Part shown: positions 25,250-33,843 of the stretch, one piece after another
Position numbering within the stretch: the first letter of the stretch is position 1
Layout of the letters: each line of letters starts with the position of its first letter
Assembly: GCF_001592045.1 (NCBI RefSeq)
Contig: NZ_BCWB01000021.1
Location: 31,294-95,293, forward strand
Reading direction: 5' to 3'
Source of the DNA: Thermobifida fusca NBRC 14071 = JCM 3263
GTDB taxonomy: Bacteria; Actinomycetota; Actinomycetes; Streptosporangiales; Streptosporangiaceae
Length of the DNA: 64,000 bases
Position numbers and translations under genes: made by a program
The notes under the pieces: generated by a model
The model's input: the letters and a program-made list of their open reading frames with translations, nothing else
Database searches by the model: none
Told to the model about the DNA's origin: nothing

Positions 25250-26959
25250 TTAGCCCATCTGGTTGAGATGGTTCAGGGCGCGGGTGTTGCCGGTCTGGGC
25301 GGCCCGCTGCCACCAGTACTGAGCGCTGCCCATGTCGCCGCGGCCGTGCAGCAGGTTGCCGAGGTTGACCATCGCGTCGATGTCCCCCGCGTCGGCGGCC
25401 CGGCGATACCACTGCTCCGCACCGAACGTGTCATGCCGGTTCTCCAATAACACGCCGAGGTTGACCATCGCGTCGAGGTTCCCGGCTTCGGCGGCCCGGC
25501 GATACCACTGCTCCGCACCGAACGTGTCACCGCGCTGCTCCAGCAGATTGCCGAGCACTCCCATGGCGCGGATGTTTCCGGCTTCGGCGGCCCGGCGCCA
25601 CCAGGTTTCGGCTTCTGCGGTGTCGCCTTTGCTGTAGAGCAGGTTGCCGAGAGTGTGCATGGAGGCGATGTGTCCGGCTTCCGCGGCCCGGCGATGCCAG
25701 AGTTCAGCCTCCGCACTCTCCCCCCGCTCCTTGAGCAGGTCCCCGAGGTTGACCATAGCGTCCACGTCGCCTACCTCAGCGGCACGCCGATACCACGATT
25801 CGGCTTCCACCAGGTTGCCGCGTTCCCGGGAGAGGAGGGCGAGGTTGAACATGGAGTCGAGATGTCCGGCTTCCGCGGCCTTCCGGTACCAGGACTCGGC
25901 TCCGGCGATGTCGCCTTGTTCACGGTGGCGCAGCCCGAGAGTGAACATCGTCTGCGGGTCGCCCTCCGCGGGCGGGTGGGCAGTGGGATGAGGCTGCGGG
26001 GCCGCAGGCATCCACTGGCTGGGTGCGGCATACCCGGTCGCATGAGAGGGCTGCGGCGGTACAGGTGCTGCCGTGGGCGGTGCCGTGGGGAGCGCCTGCG
26101 GGGCGATCTGCGGGCTAAAGAACGCTGGGGAACCGGACGCCTCGGGTGCGGCAGCCCGGTAGATGAGCTCCCCCAGTTCGTGGCTGTCGGGACGGGCGGC
26201 AGGGTCCTTGGCCATCATCCGGGCGACGAGGTCCGCGAGCTCCAAAGGCACGTCGGGCCGGAACTCGCGGATCGGCGGCGGATCCTGGGTGAGGTGCTGG
26301 GCAAGCAGGGCGGGCAGCGGACCGGTGAACGGGATTCTGCCGGTCAGCATGGTGTGCATGACACCGCCGAGCGCGTAGACGTCGCTGCGGGAGTCGACTT
26401 CTTCGCCTTTCCACTGCTCTGGGGGCATGAACGCGGGGGTGCCAAGCGCGGTACCGACCGCGGTGAGCTGGCTGGTGGCGTCCGCGATGTGGGCGATGCC
26501 GAAGTCGCAGACCTTGACATGGCCGGTGTCGAGGAGGAACAGGTTGCCGGGTTTGAGATCGCGGTGGACGACCCGGTGGGTGTGTGCGGCTCGCAGGGCG
26601 TCGGCGGCCTGCACTGCTACAGACACCACAAGGTCCAGCGGCATGCCTTGCGGATGGTCGGCGAGGACGGCGCCCAGGTCACGGCCGCGCAGCAGCTCCA
26701 TGACGAGGAACAGTTGGCCTTCGTGGTGGCCGAAGTCGTGGACAGCGGTGATATTGGGGTGTTGGATGTTGGCGGAGATACGGGCCTCGCGCTGGAAGCG
26801 TCGAATGAGGACACCGTCGTTGTCCCCGCTAAGGATGAGCTTGACGGCAACCTCGCGTTCCAGGTGCGGGTCGAAGGCCCGCCAGACTTCCCCCATGCCG
26901 CCTCGGCCTAGCCGTTCTTCCAGCCGATACCGTCCTGCCAGCACCGCCTCGGACTGCAC
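25250..26959 (-). CDS. Serine/threonine protein kinase with Sel1/TPR-like repeats
   Basis: Protein of 569 aa with no transmembrane helix. Residues about 10-270 are a Hanks-type kinase: glycine loop LGRGGMGEVWRA, lysine in EVAVKLIL, catalytic loop VVHRDLKPGNLFL, metal-binding KVCDFGIAH and VGTALGTPAFMPPEQW. A Pro/Ala-rich linker (about 280-335) follows, then seven tandem 32-residue repeats of the form AMVNLGNLLxxRGDxxxAExWYRRAAEAGNxD, close to Sel1/TPR helical repeats, which probably bind substrate or partner proteins. GTG 26959 has AGGGAG six bases upstream. Unlike PknB it lacks a membrane anchor and PASTA domains, so it is probably cytosolic. The NTF2-like gene is divergent. Confidence 0.92.
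   Translation of the reverse strand: MQSEAVLAGRYRLEERLGRGGMGEVWRAFDPHLEREVAVKLILSGDNDGVLIRRFQREARISANIQHPNITAVHDFGHHEGQLFLVMELLRGRDLGAVLADHPQGMPLDLVVSVAVQAADALRAAHTHRVVHRDLKPGNLFLLDTGHVKVCDFGIAHIADATSQLTAVGTALGTPAFMPPEQWKGEEVDSRSDVYALGGVMHTMLTGRIPFTGPLPALLAQHLTQDPPPIREFRPDVPLELADLVARMMAKDPAARPDSHELGELIYRAAAPEASGSPAFFSPQIAPQALPTAPPTAAPVPPQPSHATGYAAPSQWMPAAPQPHPTAHPPAEGDPQTMFTLGLRHREQGDIAGAESWYRKAAEAGHLDSMFNLALLSRERGNLVEAESWYRRAAEVGDVDAMVNLGDLLKERGESAEAELWHRRAAEAGHIASMHTLGNLLYSKGDTAEAETWWRRAAEAGNIRAMGVLGNLLEQRGDTFGAEQWYRRAAEAGNLDAMVNLGVLLENRHDTFGAEQWYRRAADAGDIDAMVNLGNLLHGRGDMGSAQYWWQRAAQTGNTRALNHLNQMG
25277..25948 (-). repeat. Seven tandem 96-bp (32-codon) repeats in the kinase gene
   Basis: Seven in-frame units of exactly 32 codons run to the last eight codons of the kinase gene. 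Two neighbouring units share 42 identical bases (25392-25433 and 25488-25529), so at least one unit arose by recent duplication. Confidence 0.85.
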
Positions 26960-27554
26960 ACGCAACTCCCTTGGACATCTGCCATTGTCTTCCTCATTCT
27001 TTACCGCAGTGGGCGGTGACTCTCGCCACCGTCCGGTAGCAGAACTCATTGCGCCTCTTCACACGGCTTCGGTGTGGTGGACGTCCGGGGCCGGTGCGCA
27101 GCGCAGGGCCGTGGACGCCTCCCGACGGTCGTTGGTTTCCCTTGCTTCTTGCGGGGGCGGTCCGCCGCGGCGCAGGGACGGTCCACCCAGCGGGGCAGAC
27201 CAGATCCGATCTGGATAGCGACCAGGAAGAGTCCTTAATGTTTCGGGGTATGGGGTGGTGCTCCCGTCCGCGGAGCGGGAAGACGGTTCTGTCCCCTACC
27301 TCGCCCAGCACGGTATGCGTCCTCCGGGGCAGGCAGTCCAGTGTTGGGGCGGCGCCCTCTACAGCGGAAGGTGTGCGACGACTCTCGATAGTCCTTTCGT
27401 CGTAATTCCTGGTCGGTGCGGGTCCGGTCGCACCGAGGACGGGGTTTCGCTCCGCTCATGGTGGGAATCCCGTCCCCGGTGTTCCTCCGGTGTCCGGGAC
27501 GTCCTGTCCTCGGGCACCGGCCAGGCGCTCGGATCCACACGAAAGGTGACGTAC
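26960..27554. other. Intergenic region between kinase and NTF2-like gene
   Basis: About 595 bases without a convincing gene. The open frames are Arg/Pro/Ser-rich and lack motifs. It must contain the divergent promoters of the kinase and the NTF2-like gene. Confidence 0.45.
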
Positions 27555-27956
27555 GTGTCGCAGCCCGGCCTCTTCAACGATCTGCTCCGATGGGAACAGC
27601 GCGGATGGGACGCCCTGTGCGCGGGCACGGGAGCGGACTTCTACACCTCACTGATGACTGAAGACGGGGTGATGGTGCTCGCCAACGGGCTGGTGCTGGA
27701 CCGTGCCGCCGTGGCTGTCTCCTTGAACGAGACCCCGCCGTGGAGCGGCTATGAGATCAGCGATGCGCGACTGGTCGCTGCCGGTGACGACAGTGCCATC
27801 CTCGTCTACACCGGGGCCGCATACCGTGCCGGAGAGCCGTCCGTGTTCCGTGCCCTCATGTCGAGTGTCTATGTCCGGCAGCAAGACCGCTGGCGGCTGG
27901 CCCTCTACCAACAGACTCCGCTTCCCGGCCCGGAGGTGAGGGGAGCCCGCACGTGA
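27555..27956 (+). CDS. NTF2-like (DUF4440-type) protein
   Basis: Small cytosolic protein of 133 aa with the cone-shaped NTF2-like pattern. An N-terminal helix pair (LFNDLLRWEQRGWDALCAGT, then FYTSLMTEDGVMVLANGLVL) precedes a curved sheet (YEISDARLVAAGDDSAILVY, VFRALMSSVYVRQQDRWRLA and LYQQTPL). Such proteins include ketosteroid-isomerase-like enzymes and ligand-binding domains; no active-site set can be assigned. GTG 27555 has AAAGG eight bases upstream; an in-frame GTG at 27546 overlaps that site. It is a single gene. Confidence 0.75.
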   Translation: MSQPGLFNDLLRWEQRGWDALCAGTGADFYTSLMTEDGVMVLANGLVLDRAAVAVSLNETPPWSGYEISDARLVAAGDDSAILVYTGAAYRAGEPSVFRALMSSVYVRQQDRWRLALYQQTPLPGPEVRGART

Positions 27957-28345
27957 CCCGCGGCCAGCGACGGCTCTCCTCAGGGTTCTCACCAGAGGCA
28001 CGAGTTCGCGCGGGAGCACCCGGCACCGTTCGGCGGGCTGACTATTAAGGTCCCTTCGCGCGTGTAGTCGGCGCGGTCGCCCTCCCCGGACGGGGAGCGC
28101 TGAGCCCCGGTTGACGCCCGCCTCCGTCCCTCAAGGCGATGCACTCCTCGGCTGAACGGGTCACGACAGTGTCCGTTGAACTCCATCCGTTTCCGCACCC
28201 CGGGGTTCAGGGACGGTCCGGGTTGTCTTCTCTTCACATGTGCATCGAGGCGTCCACGGCGGGCAGGCCTTGTCCACTCTCGGGGGCTCGGGATGTGTTT
28301 CCGGCACGCAACCGGCCGCTGAAGAATTCGGACAGGTTCGGAGGC
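27957..28345. other. Intergenic region between convergent NTF2-like and lhgO genes
   Basis: I see no gene, RNA or clear terminator in these 389 bases. Confidence 0.4.
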
Positions 28346-29551
28346 CTACTGGGATTTTGGGCCGTGAATAACGTCGACCACGTATTCGGCAATAGCCATG
28401 CACGACGTTGCTGCGGGCGATGGCGCGTTGCGGACCGCTGTAATACGCCCCATTTGATTGATGCGGAAATCGTCGACAAGGCTGCCGTCACGGTCGAGCG
28501 CCTGGGCGCGGACCCCGGCCCCGCCGCGGACCACGTCGCCAGGACCAATCTCCGGCACATACCGTTGCGCGGCCTTCATGTAGGCGCGTTGGGACACCGA
28601 CCCGTACATCTCCTTCAGCCCGGTCACCCAGTGTTTGCGGGCCATCGCCCAGAACCCGGGCCAGGAGGCGATAGCGCCCAGGTCGGCCAGGTTGACCGTG
28701 GCGAGCCGGTAGCCTTCGCGGGCGAACGCAAGCACCGCGTTGGGGCCGACCTCTACTTCCCCGGAGACTCGGCGGGTGAAGTGTACGCCGAGGAACGGGT
28801 AGCGGGGATCCGGGACCGGGTAGATCAAACCGCGCACCATGTGCGCCTTCTCTGGTTTGACCAGCATGTACTCGCCTCGGAACGGGATGATCCGCGGTTC
28901 GGTCCCGTCGCCGGCGAGGCGCGCAACCCGGTCGGTGTGCAGTCCTGCGCAGATGATGAGGCGGTCCACGGTCACCGGCTGACCGCCGGCGACAACCTCG
29001 ATCGAGTCGCTGACTTCCCGGATGCGGGTGACCGGCGCAGTGCAGCGGATCTCCCCGCCTGCCTCGGTGATGTCTTTCGCGAAAGACGCGCAGATGAGCG
29101 GATAGTCGGTGATGGCGGTGTGCGGCGAGTGCAGGGCGACCAGCCCGGTGGCGTGCGGTTCGATTGCGCGGATCTCCTCGGGCCCGATGCGGCGCAGCCC
29201 GGGCACCGCGTTGCTGTCGGCGCGGGCGTAGATGGCGTCGAGCCGCCGCACGTCTTCGGAGTTGACCGCGACCACGAGCTTGCCGCACTCCTCGTAGGGC
29301 AGGCCGCGGTCGGTGCAGTATTCGCGGAGCATCTCCCGACCGCGTGTGCACAGCCGGGCTTTCAGGCTGCCGGGCTTGTAGTAGAGTCCTGCGTGGACGA
29401 CTCCGGAGTTGTGGCTGGTCTGGTGGGCAGCGATCCGGTCTTCTTTTTCCAGCACGACCACGCGCGTGCCTGGCCACCGGCGGATGATCTCCCGGCCGAT
29501 CGCCAGCCCGATGATGCCGGCGCCGACGATGCCCACAACCTCGTCAGCCAT
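28346..29551 (-). CDS. lhgO: L-2-hydroxyglutarate oxidase
   Basis: FAD-dependent oxidoreductase of 401 aa of the DAO/L2HGDH family, converting L-2-hydroxyglutarate to 2-oxoglutarate. The FAD-binding motif VVGIVGAGIIGLAIGREI is at the N-terminus, followed by VVVLEKEDRIAAHQTSHNSG and VVHAGLYYKPGSLKARLC, the hallmark of this family. Further matches are ECGKLVVAV, IIPFRGEYMLV, YPVPDPRYPFLGVHFT, DGSLVDDFRI and the C-terminal AVRNAPSPAATSCMAIAEYV. ATG 29551 has GGGAG six bases upstream. It is a single gene. In actinomycetes the enzyme removes L-2-hydroxyglutarate formed by lysine catabolism or by promiscuous dehydrogenases. Confidence 0.92.
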   Translation of the reverse strand: MADEVVGIVGAGIIGLAIGREIIRRWPGTRVVVLEKEDRIAAHQTSHNSGVVHAGLYYKPGSLKARLCTRGREMLREYCTDRGLPYEECGKLVVAVNSEDVRRLDAIYARADSNAVPGLRRIGPEEIRAIEPHATGLVALHSPHTAITDYPLICASFAKDITEAGGEIRCTAPVTRIREVSDSIEVVAGGQPVTVDRLIICAGLHTDRVARLAGDGTEPRIIPFRGEYMLVKPEKAHMVRGLIYPVPDPRYPFLGVHFTRRVSGEVEVGPNAVLAFAREGYRLATVNLADLGAIASWPGFWAMARKHWVTGLKEMYGSVSQRAYMKAAQRYVPEIGPGDVVRGGAGVRAQALDRDGSLVDDFRINQMGRITAVRNAPSPAATSCMAIAEYVVDVIHGPKSQ

Positions 29552-29873
29552 TCCCGTCTCCCTGTTTCCTGTCCGGTAGGTGTGCGATCCAGGCTCAGCG
29601 CCGTTGTCGACCGCGACCTGACGGTAGTCGACCGCGTCGATGCAGTGGTGCGCAGCCCTGCGGTCGCGGGCGAAGACCACGGCGAACAGCCCGTAGCTGA
29701 GCCGGTGACAGCCGCTCCCGCCTGGGTGGGTGTCTCCCCGGCGCAGACTGCCTCCGCTGCAGCGGGGCGGGCACGAACGTGTGCTGCGCTGGCCAAGAAC
29801 GGAGGCCCGGAACCGGAATCGGAGCAGGGAAAACCCCGGGTTCGGAGGGCGTGTCACTCCCCCCAATCCGGGG
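29552..29873. other. Region between lhgO and remnant ORF
   Basis: No gene is recognised in these 322 bases, which contain the promoter region of lhgO and the two-part hairpin at 29832-29875. Confidence 0.4.
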
Positions 29874-29875
29874 TT
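29832..29875 (-). terminator. Composite hairpin with T tract on the minus strand
   Basis: AACCCCGG and CCGGGGTT arms (29832-29839, 29868-29875) enclose a smaller GGAG/CTCC stem. Read on the minus strand, the outer stem is followed by TTTCCC. It directly follows the end of the remnant frame at 29874 and may have terminated it. Confidence 0.5.
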
Positions 29876-30213
29876 ATGGGATGTCGGATCCGAGGACCAG
29901 TCGGCCGACGGGGTGAAGCCGGGGTTTCCCCTCCAGCTCGCTGCCCCAGCACATGCGGGCAACGGTCTCCACGGGGACCAGCTTACGGCGCTGCTGCTCC
30001 TCGTTGAGCGTGGCCTTGCCAGGGCAGAGAAGCTCGCGCTCGGACTGACCGCCGCTGTCAGCGGTGTCCTTGATCCCTGCTGGGGTGGTCCCTGCGACGG
30101 ACGATGCGGAGCACCTCTCCCTCGAGGACCAGACGGTCCAGGACGGGCCTCCCCGATGCCTGCGCGGCCTGCTCTCTTCTCCACCCGGGCGCAGCGAAGG
30201 AATCCGTGGGCAT
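29874..30213 (-). pseudogene. Possible frameshifted small gene of unknown function
   Basis: From ATG 30213 (minus) a frame with strong GC3 bias encodes 51 residues, beginning MPTDSFAAPGWRREQAAQAS and including LDRLVLEGEVLRIVRRRD, and stops at 30058. In another frame GC3-biased coding continues as SERELLCPGKATLNEEQQRR and KLVPVETVARMCWGSELEGK to a stop at 29874-29876, with a terminator-like hairpin right after it. Joined by a single frameshift they would make a protein of about 113 aa. I do not recognise the family. It could be a decayed gene, a sequence error or chance; GC3 bias and the terminator are the only support. Confidence 0.3.
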
Positions 30214-30255
30214 CCTTGGGCACGCGGTCGTTCTCCTCCGGGCCGCATGCCCAAG

Positions 30256-31167
30256 CTATCCCTGGACCCGCTCTGCGGAAGCGGTCCCCTGGGCCGCCTC
30301 GGCGGTGTCCAGGACGGCTGCTCTCCGTGCCCCTGCCCGGCGGGCGAGCAAGCCGTAGCGGGGTGCCAGCAGATAGGCGGCAGCGAAGAGCAGCGCCTGC
30401 ACGAGGACGATCATGCCGCCGGGCGCCACATCCAGCAGGAAACTGGCGTAGACCCCCACCACCGAGGCAGCCACTGACGTGGCCACCGCGATGAGCATCA
30501 TCCGTTCGAAGCGGTCCGTGAGCAGGTAGGCGGTCGCGCCCGGGATGATCAGCATGGCGACGACCATGATGATGCCGAGCACCTGGAGTGCGATGACCAC
30601 GGTCACCGCCAGCAGCCCGAGCAGCAGTGCTTCCAGGCGGCGCGGCCGCAGCCCGATCACGTGCGCGTGGGCCGGGTCGAAAGCGTACAAGGTCAAGTCG
30701 CGGTGGGTGAACGCCACCACGGCCAGCGTGACGACGGTCATCACCACGATCTGCAGGATCTCGACGTCGCTGACGCCGAGCGGGTTACCGAAGAGGATGT
30801 GTCGCAGGTCGGTGTCGCTGGAGATGCGGGAGATGATGACCACGCCGAGCGCGAACATCGCGGTGAACACGATGCCGATCGCGGCGTCCTCTTTGACGCG
30901 GGACGTGCGGTTGACTGTGCCGATCAGCGCCACCGAGCCTACGCCGAAGACCAGTGCTCCCACCGCGAACGGCAGCCCGAGCAGGTAGGACAGCACTACG
31001 CCGGGCAGGACCGCATGCGAGATGGCGTCCCCCATCAGCGACCAGCCGATCAAGGTCACCCAGCAGGACAGCACCGCGCACACTGCGCCCGCGAGCACGC
31101 TAGCCAGGAGTGCCCGCTGCATGAACTCGAACGTGAAGGGGACGGTCAGCCAGTCGATGAGGGTCAT
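30256..31167 (-). CDS. Manganese (zinc-type) ABC transporter permease
   Basis: Membrane protein of 303 aa of the ABC-3 family (ZnuB/MntC/SitC). Eight to nine hydrophobic segments are visible, with the conserved WVTLIGWSLMGDAISHAVLPGVVLSYLLG near the N-terminus and AIGIVFTAMFALGVVIISR in the middle. It forms the transmembrane channel through which the receptor-bound metal enters the cytosol. ATG 31167 overlaps the stop of the ATPase gene (ATGA). It is the last of three coupled genes (receptor, ATPase, permease), and the neighbouring MntR-like repressor points to Mn(II). The C-terminal tail of about 35 residues is hydrophilic and Ala/Arg-rich. Confidence 0.9.
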   Translation of the reverse strand: MTLIDWLTVPFTFEFMQRALLASVLAGAVCAVLSCWVTLIGWSLMGDAISHAVLPGVVLSYLLGLPFAVGALVFGVGSVALIGTVNRTSRVKEDAAIGIVFTAMFALGVVIISRISSDTDLRHILFGNPLGVSDVEILQIVVMTVVTLAVVAFTHRDLTLYAFDPAHAHVIGLRPRRLEALLLGLLAVTVVIALQVLGIIMVVAMLIIPGATAYLLTDRFERMMLIAVATSVAASVVGVYASFLLDVAPGGMIVLVQALLFAAAYLLAPRYGLLARRAGARRAAVLDTAEAAQGTASAERVQG

Positions 31168-31895
31168 GCGGGCTCCTCTAGTCCGAAAGCGCGGAGCATC
31201 AGCTCGGGTACGAGGACGCGGTCCGGGCTGCCGTGGGCCAGGACGCGCCGGTGCAGCAGGATGGCTTCGTCGCACAGCTCCCCCACTCCGGCCAGGTCGT
31301 GGGTGGAGACCAGCAGGGTGGCTCCTTCGTCGCGCATCTCCCGCAGCACGCGAACGATGGTGCGTTCTGAGGGCTTGTCTACGCCCGCGAACGGCTCGTC
31401 CAGCAGGAACACGGTGGCGCCTTGGGCGATGCCGCGGGCGATGAACGCGCGTTTCCGCTGGCCGCCGGAGAGGGCTCCGATCTGCCGGTGGGCCAGGTCG
31501 GTGAGTCCGGTGCGTTCGAGGGCTTCGGCTACCGCGTCACGGTCGGACTTGCGGGGTCGGCGGGTAAGGCCCATGTGACCGTAGCGTCCCATCATCACCA
31601 CGTCGATCACCCGCACTGGGAAGGCCCAGTCCACCTGTTCGGACTGGGGGACGTAGCCCAGCAGGCCGTTTTTGCGGGCCTGGGCGGGCGGTAGGCCGTG
31701 GATCCGCACGTGTCCGCTCTGCGGGGTGACGAGTTCCGCGATGGTTTTCAGCAGGGTGGACTTGCCGGAGCCGTTGGCGCCGAGCAGGCCGCACACGACG
31801 CCGCGTCCAATCTCCACGGTGACGTTGTCGAGTGCCAGGACGTCGCCGTAGCGGACGGTGACCTCGCGGACTTCGAGTGCGGGCGGGGTGGTCAC
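31164..31895 (-). CDS. Manganese ABC transporter ATP-binding protein
   Basis: ATPase of 243 aa that energises the metal importer. Walker A is GLLGANGSGKSTLLK, the Q-loop is GYVPQSEQVDW, the signature LSGGQRKRAFIARGIAQ, Walker B VFLLDEPFAGVD and the switch His lies in LLVSTHDLAGV. The spacing RVIDVVMMGRYGHMGL is typical of metal transporters (ZnuC, MntB). It starts at GTG 31895, overlapping the end of the receptor gene by four bases, and its own stop overlaps the permease start, so the three genes are translationally coupled. Confidence 0.93.
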   Translation of the reverse strand: MTTPPALEVREVTVRYGDVLALDNVTVEIGRGVVCGLLGANGSGKSTLLKTIAELVTPQSGHVRIHGLPPAQARKNGLLGYVPQSEQVDWAFPVRVIDVVMMGRYGHMGLTRRPRKSDRDAVAEALERTGLTDLAHRQIGALSGGQRKRAFIARGIAQGATVFLLDEPFAGVDKPSERTIVRVLREMRDEGATLLVSTHDLAGVGELCDEAILLHRRVLAHGSPDRVLVPELMLRAFGLEEPA

Positions 31896-32827
31896 GAGCG
31901 GCCTCCCTGTCCGGTGAGTCCGGCGACGATGGCTTCCGCGTCGTGGCGCAGCAGGTCCAGGTAGGTGGGGACTGGGCCGTTTGCGTCGGAGAGCGAATCC
32001 ACGTACAAGGGTTCGCCGAGGACGGCACCGGTCTCGCGGGCGACCTGGCGCTGGGCGCTGTCGTTGACGGTACTTTCACAGAAGACCGCGGGGACGTTGT
32101 GCTCACGGACGAACTCCACCACGGAGGCGATCTGCTGGGGGGTGCCTTCCCCTTCAGCGTTCATCGGCCACAGGTACTTCTCGGTTAGCCCTGTGTCGCG
32201 TGCCAGGTAGGAGAATGCGCCCTCGCAGGTGACCAGGACCCGCTGTTCTTCGGGCACTGTGGCGAGTTCAGCACGGAGGAACTCGCCGATCTCGGTGATC
32301 TCAGCCTGGTAGGCCTCGGCGTTGGCCGCATAGTCGGCGGCATGGTCCGGGTCGAGTTCGCTGAGCGCATCCCGGATGTTGTCGACGTAGACGAGGGCTT
32401 CGTCCGGGGACATCCACGCGTGCGGGTTGGGGTGGCCCGCATAGTCCCCGGAGGCGACAGGGATGGTCTCGACTCCCTCGGTGACCACGCGGGTGGGGAC
32501 GTCGAGCGGGTCGGTGAACTGCTCAAACCACAGTTCCAGGTTCATGCCGTTGGCGAGGAGGAGGTCAGCGGCCTGGGCACGGACCAGGTCGCTGGGGGTG
32601 GGCTCATATTCGTGGATCTCCGCACCGACCCGGGTGATGGATTCCACGCGGGCGTGCTCCCCGGCGACGTTGCGCGCCATGTCAGCGAGGACGGTGAAGG
32701 TGGTGAGCACGACAGGCCGGTCGTCGTCGAGCTGTGTGGCTGGTGAGGTGCCGCACGCAGCAAGTGCTGCGAGGACAATACCGAGCACACCGGTTTTTAA
32801 GGTACGACAATCTTTAAAGTTCGCCAC
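31892..32827 (-). CDS. Manganese ABC transporter substrate-binding lipoprotein
   Basis: Cluster A-I metal receptor of 311 aa. The lipoprotein signal MANFKDCRTLKTGVLGIVLA is followed by the lipobox LAAC with Cys25. The metal site can be read from the family pattern: His in EIHEYEPTPSD, His in GHPNPHAWMSPDEA, Glu in LVTCEGAFSYLARD and Asp in YVDSLSDANGPV. His, His, Glu and Asp is the ligand set of Mn(II) receptors such as PsaA and MntC; zinc receptors use a third His. The GTG start lies inside a DtxR-family inverted repeat (32816-32837), and an AT-rich TAAAAG lies just upstream, consistent with a leaderless mRNA whose promoter is blocked by the repressor. Confidence 0.92.
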   Translation of the reverse strand: MANFKDCRTLKTGVLGIVLAALAACGTSPATQLDDDRPVVLTTFTVLADMARNVAGEHARVESITRVGAEIHEYEPTPSDLVRAQAADLLLANGMNLELWFEQFTDPLDVPTRVVTEGVETIPVASGDYAGHPNPHAWMSPDEALVYVDNIRDALSELDPDHAADYAANAEAYQAEITEIGEFLRAELATVPEEQRVLVTCEGAFSYLARDTGLTEKYLWPMNAEGEGTPQQIASVVEFVREHNVPAVFCESTVNDSAQRQVARETGAVLGEPLYVDSLSDANGPVPTYLDLLRHDAEAIVAGLTGQGGRS

Positions 32828-32837
32828 GCCTAACTTT
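32816..32837. promoter_or_regulatory. MntR/DtxR-type operator over the start of the manganese operon
   Basis: Outer arms AAAGTT (32816-32821) and AACTTT (32832-32837) plus matching inner positions give an inverted repeat with 8 of 10 pairs per arm. The right part, GCCTAACTTT, resembles DtxR-family boxes. It covers the GTG start of the receptor gene and lies 67 bases from the 3' end of the MntR-like gene. Confidence 0.6.
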
Positions 32838-32903
32838 TACCACTATGCCGGCCCGCCAACCATGTCCGGGCCGGTGAGATGTGCGGGATTCGACTACGCA
32901 GCG

Positions 32904-33593
32904 TTAGTGGTCTGTCGCGATCCAGAGCGCTTCGGCGACCCCCGTGCCGATGGACCGCTCTTCAACCCCTTCGTCGGTGTGCAAACGCACGACGAGAGGG
33001 CCGCCGAAAGGTTGACGTTCCACAAGCTCGATCCGCATGCCGATGCCGATGTGCTGGCTGGCCAGGTAGCGCAGCAGCGCCGGGTCGGAGTCGTTGACAC
33101 GGACGATCGTCCCCCCGCTTCCCGGGTCCACGTGGGCCAGCAGGCGGGTCTCCTGTGTCGGAACGCGGCCGTCGCTGGTCGGAATGGGGTCGCCGTGCGG
33201 GTCGACCGTGGGATGGCCCAGGCGTTCGGCGATACGTTCCACAAAACGGTCCGAGACGACGTGTTCGAGGACCTCCGCCTCGTCGTGGACCTCGTCCCAG
33301 GAGTACCCGAGTTCCTCCACGAGGTAGAGCTCGATCAGTCGGTGACGGCGCAGTACGGCCAAGGCGACCTTGTCTCCCGTGGGGGTCAGTCGCACGTCGC
33401 CGTAGCGCTGGTGGTCGACCAGCCCCAGTTCACCGAGTTTGCGCAGCATGCCGGAGACCGAGGAGTTGGACACGGCGAGCCGCTCGGCGACCCGGGAAAT
33501 GGTGACTGGGCCACTTCCGCGTTCCTGAAGGTCGTAGATGACCTTGACGTAGTCCTCGACCGACGTTGACGGCCGGTTCGCAACAGGCGCCAT
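32904..33593 (-). CDS. mntR: MntR-like DtxR-family manganese-responsive repressor
   Basis: Protein of 229 aa with a winged helix (PVTISRVAERLAVSNSSVSGMLRKLGELGLV), dimerisation helices and a C-terminal FeoA/SH3-like domain. Aligned with DtxR/IdeR, the two iron-discriminating ligands are changed: the Met10 position is Asp14 (SVEDYVKVIYDL) and the Cys102 position is Glu107 (DEVHDEAEVLEHVVSD). These match Asp8 and Glu99 of Bacillus MntR. His84, Glu110 and His111 match the remaining ligands, although the residue at MntR Glu11 is Lys here. This supports Mn(II) sensing. The gene lies directly upstream of the manganese importer on the same strand and probably represses it through the box at 32816. 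The start lacks a ribosome-binding site. Confidence 0.88.
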   Translation of the reverse strand: MAPVANRPSTSVEDYVKVIYDLQERGSGPVTISRVAERLAVSNSSVSGMLRKLGELGLVDHQRYGDVRLTPTGDKVALAVLRRHRLIELYLVEELGYSWDEVHDEAEVLEHVVSDRFVERIAERLGHPTVDPHGDPIPTSDGRVPTQETRLLAHVDPGSGGTIVRVNDSDPALLRYLASQHIGIGMRIELVERQPFGGPLVVRLHTDEGVEERSIGTGVAEALWIATDH

Positions 33594-33807
33594 AGAGCCA
33601 CGCTATCGCGTTCCCCGCAAAAAGTCGGGGCCTCCGGGCAAGGGCGGCCGCGAAGAGGGGACGCCCTTCACTCGCTGAGCCGGTTCGGGGAGTTTTTCTT
33701 CTCGCGGTCCGCCCGCGACGGGGACATGATCTGCGGTTTCGGTCCGCCAAAACAGGCAGATTTCCTTTCGTTACGTCATTTATAGGACACAATCTGTTGA
33801 CATAGCC

Positions 33808-33823
33808 CGTGATACGTATCACG
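33808..33823. promoter_or_regulatory. CRP/GlxR-like palindrome CGTGATACGTATCACG
   Basis: A perfect 16-base palindrome containing GTGA-N6-TCAC, the core recognised by Crp-family cAMP receptors including actinobacterial CRP/GlxR. Its centre is 35 bases upstream of the CelR box centre, and it begins five bases after a TTGACA hexamer. No regulator gene is present in the window to test the assignment. Confidence 0.6.
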
Positions 33824-33843
33824 ATTCTGGTACAACCCCTAGC

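Noticed and set aside
27049..27405. 118-codon plus-strand frame in the kinase-NTF2 gap
   Set aside because: It lacks GC3 bias, a ribosome-binding site and any recognisable motif, and overlaps the divergent promoter area.
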